Source: Christensenella sp. UBA7868 (lineage in GTDB: Bacteria; Bacillota; Clostridia; Christensenellales; UBA1242). Taken from it: a stretch of 12,276 nt of DNA. The notes beneath the pieces were generated by a model, which did not search any database, was not told where the DNA came from, and was given only the letters and a program-made list of their open reading frames with translations. Both the position numbers and the translations under genes were made by a program. Positions 1-4,623 of the stretch are shown here, one piece after another (position 1 is the stretch's first letter; each line of letters opens with the position of its first letter). The stretch spans positions 1 through 12,276 of the forward strand of contig DLSG01000006.1 of assembly GCA_002501285.1 (NCBI GenBank), in the 5' to 3' direction.

Positions 1-1
1 C

Positions 2-298
2 ACTTTAAGTGGAGGTGAAAAGCAAAGAGTTAGTTTTATTAGATCAATAATTCATGAACCAAAGATTCTTTTTTGTGATGAACCAACAGGAGCTTTAGAT
101 TCCAAAACAGGAGTTGAAGTACTAAAGTTATTAAAAAAACAATGTGATGCAAACAACGGAGAAAATACAGTGGTAATTGTTACTCACAATGCTTTAATTG
201 CAGAAATAGCCGATCGTGTTATTCGATTAAAAAACGGAAAAATAGAAAGTAATGAAATCAATAAAAAACCAAAAGATATAGATGAGGTTGTGTGGTAA
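2..298 (+). CDS. ABC transporter ATP-binding protein (C-terminal part; 5' end outside window)
   Basis: This is the last 98 codons of an ABC-transporter nucleotide-binding subunit, which would hydrolyse ATP on the cytoplasmic face to drive a membrane permease. Visible in order are the signature motif LSGGEKQR right at the window edge, the Walker B block ILFCDEPTGALD, and the H-loop VIVTHN, followed by a short Lys/Glu-rich tail ending in VVW and TAA. The LSGGEKQR plus DEPTGALDSKTG combination is typical of the MacB/LolD/FtsE-like export or lipoprotein-release class; that class assignment is inference from the motifs. The Walker A region lies before base 1. The gene overlaps or abuts the next gene, whose ribosome binding site lies inside its last codons, so the two are likely translationally coupled. 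The substrate cannot be named without the permease. Confidence 0.95.
   Translation, partial: TLSGGEKQRVSFIRSIIHEPKILFCDEPTGALDSKTGVEVLKLLKKQCDANNGENTVVIVTHNALIAEIADRVIRLKNGKIESNEINKKPKDIDEVVW
284..288 (+). promoter_or_regulatory. Ribosome binding site deciding the start at 300
   Basis: GAGGT lies 11 bases before the ATG at 300 and inside the last codons of the ABC ATPase gene. An in-frame ATG at 282 has no such site properly spaced before it, and the GAGGT would then fall inside the coding sequence, so 300 is preferred. Confidence 0.55.
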
Positions 299-299
299 T

Positions 300-914
300 A
301 TGTTAAAGAAAAAAATTGTTAAACAAATTAAATTAATGTTCGACTACTACGGTAGCGACAAACTTTTAGAAACTTTAAATTATTCAAAGGACGAAAAAGA
401 AGCACGCAAAAACGAATATTTATTAAAACAAAAACAAGAAGTTGCATCTTTTGATAACAAATTTGGTTCTAATGTAGCTTTTACCGCTATTGCTGGTGCA
501 ATTACAATTCCGTTTGCTATTGTTGGAGCTATTAAAGCATCTCTTGCTTTCTTGCTTGTTCCTGTTTTTGCTTGGCTTACCGCCCTTGGGATTACTTATT
601 CACTAGAAAAATCTATCCATAACATTAAATTAAACAGATTAAGCGTAGGTAAATTTATTGTTTTAACCGAAAATTATGGAGAAGAAGTTGTTGACGAATT
701 AAAACGACAAGCTCAACATGAATATAACAAACTTTTGAAAAAAGGTGACACTTCTAAACTTGAAAATTTTAGGCAAAAAAATCAAATGCTTTTAACTTCT
801 CAAATTCCTGAATTTGAAACTTTGAAAAATGATGATTTAAAAATTGAAAAATCTAAACTTTCATTAAATGTAAATAAAAACGAAAAAACAAACGAATTTA
901 ATTTTCAAAAATAA
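300..914 (+). CDS. Small membrane protein with a two-helix hairpin, coupled to an ABC ATPase gene
   Basis: A protein of about 204 residues that I do not recognise as a named family. It starts with a basic, amphipathic, Lys/Glu-rich segment (residues 1-55). Two adjacent hydrophobic stretches follow at about 58-79 (rich in Ala/Ile, FTAIAGAITIPFAIVGAI) and 81-100 (SLAFLLVPVFAWLTALGITY), joined by a single Lys, so they should form a tight transmembrane hairpin. The remaining 100 residues are charged, probably helical and cytoplasmic. There is no signal peptide or catalytic motif. ATG 300 is chosen over in-frame ATG 282 because of the GAGGT site before it. The start codon sits immediately after the ABC ATPase stop (296-298), implying co-translation, and a strong terminator follows. 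It could be an accessory subunit of the transporter or a regulator; it is too small to be a normal MacB-type permease. Confidence 0.85.
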   Translation: MLKKKIVKQIKLMFDYYGSDKLLETLNYSKDEKEARKNEYLLKQKQEVASFDNKFGSNVAFTAIAGAITIPFAIVGAIKASLAFLLVPVFAWLTALGITYSLEKSIHNIKLNRLSVGKFIVLTENYGEEVVDELKRQAQHEYNKLLKKGDTSKLENFRQKNQMLLTSQIPEFETLKNDDLKIEKSKLSLNVNKNEKTNEFNFQK

Positions 915-975
915 CCAATTAAAATAATTATTAAAAATTTAAAATAAAAATTACTATAAAAAACCAATTATGAAT

Positions 976-1000
976 AAAAACTGGGATTACCCAGTTTTTT
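976..1000 (+). terminator. Rho-independent terminator after the ABC/membrane-protein genes
   Basis: CTGGG (981-985) pairs with CCCAG (990-994) around the loop ATTA, and five flanking A residues pair with the following T run, giving a stem of up to 10 bp ending in T6. It lies about 60 bases after the stop at 914. Confidence 0.9.
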
Positions 1001-1173
1001 TAATTGTAAATAAATATTTATAAAACATCTCAAATATTTTTAGATATTATTCTTTGCATACATCATTTTTAAAAGCACAAGTAAATATTTAATATTACAT
1101 TTTTACAACTAATTTTAACAATATAAAAATTTATTTCCATATACAAATTTTAATTAAATGTGAAAAAATTTAC

Positions 1174-1201
1174 TTGAATCTTCTCGCTTATGTGATATAA
1201 T
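1174..1201 (+). promoter_or_regulatory. Sigma-70-type promoter of tRNA-Arg
   Basis: TTGAAT (1174-1179) and a perfect TATAAT (1196-1201) are separated by 16 bases, and TG at 1193-1194 makes an extended -10 (TGATATAAT). The predicted start near 1208 leaves a short leader before the tRNA at 1221. Confidence 0.85.
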
Positions 1202-1220
1202 ATATAAAAATACTTACCCT

Positions 1221-1297
1221 GCACTTGTAGCTCAATTGGATAGAGCATCAGTCTTCGGAACTGAGGGTTTACGGTTCAAATCCGTACAGGTGCACCA
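1221..1297 (+). tRNA. tRNA-Arg (anticodon UCG)
   Basis: A complete 77-base cloverleaf with encoded CCA. The acceptor GCACTTG pairs with CAGGTGC (one G-U pair), discriminator A, then CCA. The D arm is GCTC/GAGC with loop AATTGGATA. The anticodon arm is TCAGT-CTTCGGA-ACTGA, placing TCG at positions 34-36 with G37. The T arm is TACGG-TTCAAAT-CCGTA. C35 and A20 fit arginine identity rules. It decodes CGA, and other CGN codons by wobble if U34 permits. It stands alone under its own extended -10 promoter. Confidence 0.97.
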
Positions 1298-1417
1298 TTC
1301 ACAATTTTTATTTCCGCAATTTTTAAGTTGCTGATTTTTTATTTTTAATATTTTTTTATTAAACTTATGGTTGCAAGTTGAGATTATCAATTTTAAAATG
1401 ACGATTAGTTAAAAAAT

Positions 1418-1448
1418 AAAAATAGCACTATAATTTAGTGCTATTTTT
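1418..1448. terminator. Symmetric bidirectional terminator
   Basis: AAAAATAGCACTA (1418-1430) and TAGTGCTATTTTT (1436-1448) form a perfect 13-bp stem around the loop TAATT. Its ends are A5 on one side and T5 on the other, so it can act in both directions. It sits between the tRNA (+, about 120 bases upstream) and the end of the minus-strand lipoprotein gene at 1567, and could end both transcripts. Confidence 0.85.
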
Positions 1449-1566
1449 ATAAAAATTTTAAATATTTTTTTCTTTTTTAACTTTCATTTTAAAACATATT
1501 ACAAAAGTTTTTTATTTACGCTTTGCTTTTCAATTTAATAAAGTTTTATATGTAAAATTAAAATTA

Positions 1567-2436
1567 TTAATTATTGTTATTTGATTCAAAAACATTACTG
1601 TAAGCCCTATTTGCACGATCGCCATATCTATTAAACTCATCAGCAAAATTTCCTGTTAAAAATTCCCCTTGTGAAATTTCAGATTCAAAATTAGTTAGTG
1701 TTTGATTGCAAGCCGCTTTAAAGTTATCTGATGTTTTTTCATTGCCCCAACATTTTCCGTCTTTATCAAGACTGATTTCAATGTATTCTTCATAATCTTC
1801 GTTTTTAATTGTTTTATTATTTTGAACACATAATACGTAGCACCCCATCATCTGATTTGTTTGAAAATTAAAATCTATGTCAAAATAATAATATGCTTTT
1901 ACTTCATTGAAAAGATTATTATACATCGTATTGCTACTTAAAAACATTTCAACGATAACTTTATTTTTGCTTTTATCAATTTTTGGAAGCAAACTTAATT
2001 TGGCAGAATATGTTGTTTTTTCATTTGGAAGTATAAGATTATCCATTTCAAAAGTTACAACTTTACTAGACGCAACAAAATTCTCATTTTCATAATATTC
2101 ACCAATCATATAAACATACGCTATCATTGTTGCAGCCGACGCTTTAATATTTACTGCATTATCGCCCGTTTGCTCTGTCATTTCATTTGGAATACCGCTT
2201 CTATTAATACTCATAAGTGTTATATTTTTAGATGTTACTGTTTGACTTGACGATTCTATAGTTGGGTCACCAGCCCCAAGTTTATCCCAAGATTGTTTTG
2301 CAACTGATTTATATGTTGTTGCTAGTTCTGATTTACTCATATTGCCTGATGACTCATTTCCACAAGCAGTTAACGCAAACATACCTGTTAGCACAAAACA
2401 AAAAGACAAAATTAAACTTAAAATTTTCTTTTTCAT
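1567..2436 (-). CDS. Putative lipoprotein of unknown function
   Basis: A 289-residue secreted lipoprotein. The N-terminus MKKKILSLILSFCFVLTGMF is a basic n-region plus hydrophobic core, followed by the lipobox ALTAC with Cys25 as the lipidation site and a Gly/Asn/Ser-rich linker. It would be anchored on the outer face of the membrane. The mature part has alternating polar and hydrophobic stretches suggesting beta structure, as in VVTFEMDNLILPNEKTTY and YYYFDIDFNFQ. It ends in a low-complexity FESNNNN tail. I recognise no family or catalytic motif. The start is supported by a strong site, AGAGGGG-like purines read on the minus strand at 2441-2447, about 5 bases before the ATG. It is monocistronic, with its own promoter at 2488-2516 and a terminator at 1418-1448. 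Confidence 0.9.
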   Translation of the reverse strand: MKKKILSLILSFCFVLTGMFALTACGNESSGNMSKSELATTYKSVAKQSWDKLGAGDPTIESSSQTVTSKNITLMSINRSGIPNEMTEQTGDNAVNIKASAATMIAYVYMIGEYYENENFVASSKVVTFEMDNLILPNEKTTYSAKLSLLPKIDKSKNKVIVEMFLSSNTMYNNLFNEVKAYYYFDIDFNFQTNQMMGCYVLCVQNNKTIKNEDYEEYIEISLDKDGKCWGNEKTSDNFKAACNQTLTNFESEISQGEFLTGNFADEFNRYGDRANRAYSNVFESNNNN

Positions 2437-2487
2437 ATTTTCTCCCCACTAAAATTTTCACATTTATTTATGTTTAAATGTATAAAT

Positions 2488-2516
2488 ATGTTATCACAAA
2501 TATTAATGTAAGTAAA
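2488..2516 (-). promoter_or_regulatory. Promoter of the 1567-2436 lipoprotein gene
   Basis: Read on the minus strand: TTTACT (2516-2511), a 17-base spacer, then TAACAT (2493-2488), preceded by TGA to give an extended -10. The predicted start near 2481 leaves a leader of about 45 bases. Confidence 0.6.
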
Positions 2517-2622
2517 GAATATAAAAAAGTTTTAAAACAACATTAGCATAAAAATAGAAAATTATTTTTTACAAAATAAAAAAGTTAAGTGCGTTAATCA
2601 ATTTTTATCCAATCTGTTTTAA

Positions 2623-2826
2623 TTAAATTTTTCTAAACAAAATTGTTTTATCCTTTAATGAAATTTTTGTAACTTCATAGCCAAAATTTTTTAATTCTTT
2701 TTTACAATTTAAAAATGAATGGTCTATTTCAAAGCCACAAATATTTTTAACTTGTTCAAAATTAATTTTAATTTCGTTTTTGTTAGAATTTTTTACAAAA
2801 TCCCATAATTTTTCATATTTACTCAT
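2623..2826 (-). CDS. Small conserved-looking protein, partner of the TfoX-domain gene
   Basis: A 67-residue soluble protein beginning MSKYEKLWDFV and containing a central KINFEQVKNICGFEIDHSFL segment. From memory, short bacterial proteins of the pattern K-Y-x-x-L-W-x-[FY]-[VI] ... F-x-x-[IV]-x-x-[IL]-x-G-x-x-[IL]-D-H-S-F-L are common in Firmicutes, but I cannot give a function. It has no signal peptide or membrane segment, and its secondary structure looks mixed alpha/beta. Its ATG overlaps the end of the TfoX-like gene by 8 bases (ATGAGTAA on the minus strand), with an AAAGGA site at 2839-2834 seven bases before it. This indicates translational coupling, so a shared role with the upstream protein is likely. 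Confidence 0.85.
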   Translation of the reverse strand: MSKYEKLWDFVKNSNKNEIKINFEQVKNICGFEIDHSFLNCKKELKNFGYEVTKISLKDKTILFRKI

Positions 2827-3112
2827 TTTTTAATCCTTTAACAGTATCTAAAACCAATTCTTCAAGATATTCTTCATCATCAACATTTTCAACCAAGCCC
2901 ATTGGTTTTGCATTTTCATAAGGCTTTGTGCTAACCAAATTATATTTACTATTACTATCTGTTTTTTTAATCAATAATCGGTCATCAAAAATTCCGCCAA
3001 AATAAACGCCATTAACATAAAGCAAAAATTCGCCCATCATAGATTTGCAACATGGGTTTAACTTTGACAATTTTTCTAAAATAAAATTTTTATAATCTTT
3101 ACTTGATGCCAT
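2819..3112 (-). CDS. TfoX/Sxy N-terminal domain protein (stand-alone)
   Basis: A 97-residue protein matching the N-terminal domain of TfoX/Sxy throughout. It opens with MASSKDYKNFILEKLSKL, then the diagnostic core SMMGEFLLYVNGVYFGGIFDDRLLIK (residues about 24-49), then YENAKPMGLVENVDDEEYLEELV. Proteobacterial Sxy/TfoX proteins regulate competence genes and have a second C-terminal domain. Here only the N-terminal domain exists, as in many Firmicutes homologues whose role is unknown, so a competence function should not be assumed. The start is supported by AGGAGA (3122-3117) about five bases before the ATG. It lies 75 bases after the metK stop with no terminator visible between, and overlaps the next gene by 8 bases. 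Confidence 0.9.
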   Translation of the reverse strand: MASSKDYKNFILEKLSKLNPCCKSMMGEFLLYVNGVYFGGIFDDRLLIKKTDSNSKYNLVSTKPYENAKPMGLVENVDDEEYLEELVLDTVKGLKNE

Positions 3113-3187
3113 TTTTTCTCCTAAATAAATTTTAACATAAATAGTTGAAATTTTAGTTAAAATTTAGCAAAAAATAAAAAATCTTAA

Positions 3188-4336
3188 TTATTTTTTAATC
3201 TTTTCCCAACTAAACTCATTTCTTCCAAAATGTCCATAGCACGCAGTTTGCTTATAAATTGGTTTTAACAAGTCAAGTTCTCTAATAATATTGGCTGGAC
3301 TAAAATCAAAATTTTTATTTACATAATCAAAAATTTCTTTAAGCGGTTTCTTCTCGGTGTTAAAAGTTTCTATATTAATTGATAACGGCTTACTTAAACC
3401 AATTCCGTACGAAACTTGAATTTCACATTTATCAGCATAATTTTTTGCTACAATATTTTTTGCCACAAATCTTGCATAATACGCCCCAGACCTGTCAACC
3501 TTTGTAGCATTTTTGCTTGAAAAACAGCCACCACCAACTCGACCAACTCCACCATAAGTATCAACGACTATTTTTCTCCCAACGCACCCAGAATCACCAA
3601 AAGATCCCCAAATTGTAAATTTTCCACTTGGATTTATGATATATTCTGTATCTTTAATAAGATTGCTATATTCTTTTAAAACTTTGTCAACAACATTTTC
3701 TTTAATTATTCTTTGAATTTCAGAAAGTGTTAAATTTTTATCATGTGAAACCGAAATTAAAACTGTTAAAATTTTACTTGGCTTGTCGTTTAAATATTCC
3801 ACTGTCACTTGACTTTTAGCGTCAGCAAAAAAGTCATTTCTCGTTCTTCTAAAAGTTTCATATTGTCGCATTATTTTATGAGCAATAACTATTGGCATTG
3901 GCATAAATTCTTTGGTTTCATTAGTTGCATATCCATAAACCATTCCTTGATCGTTTGCCCCAATGTCATCTTTAACAACCGCTTGATTTATGTCTGGACT
4001 TTGCTCGCTAATTTCTTTAATAATTTTAAATTCGTTTTTGTAGCCAATATCGTCTAAAATTCTTTTAGCAATATTGTCATAATCAATTTTAGATTTTGTT
4101 GTTGCTTCTCCATAAATAAATAATTTGTCATTTTTAATGGCACATTCAACAGCCATTTGTGAATTTGGGTCTTGTTTTAACGCTTCATCTAAAAAGGCGT
4201 CCGCTAGCAAGTCACAAGTTTTGTCTGGGTGACCAACATTTACGCTTTCACTTGTGATAATAGAGCGTTTTTGATAAGTTTTTTCAACTTTTTTTGTGTT
4301 TTTGCACTGATTTTTTTCTGAAATAATTTCTTTCAT
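3188..4336 (-). CDS. metK: S-adenosylmethionine synthase (divergent MetK)
   Basis: Makes S-adenosylmethionine from methionine and ATP in the cytoplasm, normally as a homotetramer using Mg2+ and K+. The 382-residue product aligns end to end with bacterial MetK. TSESVNVGHPDK is at 28-39, GEATT at 76-80, SPDINQAV at 113-120, GANDQGMVYGYATNE at 126-140, DAKSQVT at 172-178, GDSGCVGRK at 247-255, KNATKVDRS at 275-283, and YKQTACYGHFGR at 361-372. The equivalents of the E. coli catalytic and ligand residues are present: E30, H36, D38, E77, D129, K174, D248, R254, K255, K275, K279 and D281. Unusual points are a polar N-terminal extension of about 21 residues, V34 where most have Glu (EGHPDK), N128 in place of Gly in GAGDQG, and GRVGGGCFSS where most have ARHGGGAFSG. 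The start has an AAAGGAAG site eight bases before it. Expression is controlled by the SAM-type riboswitch and terminator just upstream. Confidence 0.97.
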   Translation of the reverse strand: MKEIISEKNQCKNTKKVEKTYQKRSIITSESVNVGHPDKTCDLLADAFLDEALKQDPNSQMAVECAIKNDKLFIYGEATTKSKIDYDNIAKRILDDIGYKNEFKIIKEISEQSPDINQAVVKDDIGANDQGMVYGYATNETKEFMPMPIVIAHKIMRQYETFRRTRNDFFADAKSQVTVEYLNDKPSKILTVLISVSHDKNLTLSEIQRIIKENVVDKVLKEYSNLIKDTEYIINPSGKFTIWGSFGDSGCVGRKIVVDTYGGVGRVGGGCFSSKNATKVDRSGAYYARFVAKNIVAKNYADKCEIQVSYGIGLSKPLSINIETFNTEKKPLKEIFDYVNKNFDFSPANIIRELDLLKPIYKQTACYGHFGRNEFSWEKIKK

Positions 4337-4376
4337 ATCTTTTTCTTCCTTTATATTTAATTTCCATAAAGAGAAT

Positions 4377-4404
4377 AAAAAATCCCATCGTCACCGATAG
4401 GATT
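4377..4404 (-). terminator. Intrinsic terminator of the metK leader (riboswitch expression platform)
   Basis: On the minus strand AATCCTATCG (4404-4395) pairs with CGATGGGATT (4390-4381) around the GNRA-type loop GTGA, a 10-bp stem with one G-U pair, followed directly by a T run (4382-4377). It lies 40 bases before the metK start. Its 5' arm can instead pair with the aptamer 3' strand CCGATGGGA (4430-4422). Confidence 0.92.
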
Positions 4405-4413
4405 AAAAAATCA

Positions 4414-4510
4414 AATATAGTTCCCATCGGTCAGCCATTAGCACCTTTGCTTTACGCTAGGTTGCTGTGTGGTCTTCGGGGCTGTCCCTCGCACACTCTT
4501 TATGGATATT
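4414..4510 (-). ncRNA. SAM riboswitch aptamer (S-box / SAM-IV clan) upstream of metK
   Basis: The minus-strand leader carries the conserved SAM-clan core in order: AAGAG (4500-4496), GAGGGA (4490-4485), GCCCC (4482-4478), GCAACC (4465-4460) and GGTGCTAA (4445-4438). GTGTG/CACAC (4496-4492 with 4471-4467) can form P2, ACC/GGT (4462-4460 with 4445-4443) can close P3, and TCCAT/ATGGG (4506-4502 with 4427-4423) can form P1. The P4 helix of classical SAM-I is nearly absent: only TGG-CTGA-CCG (4437-4428) separates the GGTGCTAA motif from P1. This suggests a shortened S-box or a SAM-I/IV-like form, and the exact class is undecided. Binding SAM should lock ATGGG in P1 and release the terminator arm, turning metK off. 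Confidence 0.88.
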
Positions 4511-4513
4511 ATT

Positions 4514-4542
4514 AGTTTATATTTTTTAAATTGCTTTGTCAA
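4514..4542 (-). promoter_or_regulatory. Promoter of metK and its riboswitch
   Basis: On the minus strand a perfect TTGACA (4542-4537), a 17-base spacer, then TAAACT (4519-4514). The predicted start is near 4507, directly at the 5' strand of aptamer P1, so the transcript begins with the riboswitch. Confidence 0.8.
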
Positions 4543-4623
4543 TAGTTTTTCATTTATTGTTTAAAAACAATTATTTTTTTAGATGTAAAATTCTCTTATT
4601 TATTTTATAAACGACATTCACGG

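Larger units (their letters stand above)
915..1220. other. Intergenic region without a gene
   Basis: About 305 bases of very AT-rich sequence. It holds the terminator at 976-1000 and the tRNA promoter at 1174-1201. Between them (about 1001-1170) I see only A/T-rich sequence with no credible ORF, hairpin or repeat. Confidence 0.7.

Noticed and set aside
282..299. Alternative start at ATG 282 for the small membrane protein
   Set aside because: It lies inside the ABC ATPase gene without a suitable ribosome binding site; ATG 300 has GAGGT upstream and begins with a typical basic MLKKK segment.
2529..2540. Palindrome GTTTTAAAAC downstream of the 67-residue gene as a terminator
   Set aside because: The palindrome has no loop of its own and is A/T-rich; a T run follows on the minus strand but the stem is too weak to call.
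2819..3112. Calling the TfoX-domain protein a competence regulator
   Set aside because: Only the N-terminal domain is present and no competence genes are nearby, so the proteobacterial function cannot be transferred.
3123..3187. Possible extended -10 (TGTTAAAAT, minus strand, about 3129-3137) before the TfoX-domain gene
   Set aside because: The predicted start would fall on the ribosome binding site itself and no -35 is present, so it is not convincing as a promoter.
4556..4580. Hairpin ATTGTT-TAAA-AACAAT followed by a T run on the plus strand
   Set aside because: It looks like a weak plus-strand terminator, but no plus-strand gene precedes it and in the minus direction it lacks the T run needed to end the MORN transcript. 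The stem is A/T-only apart from one G-C pair.
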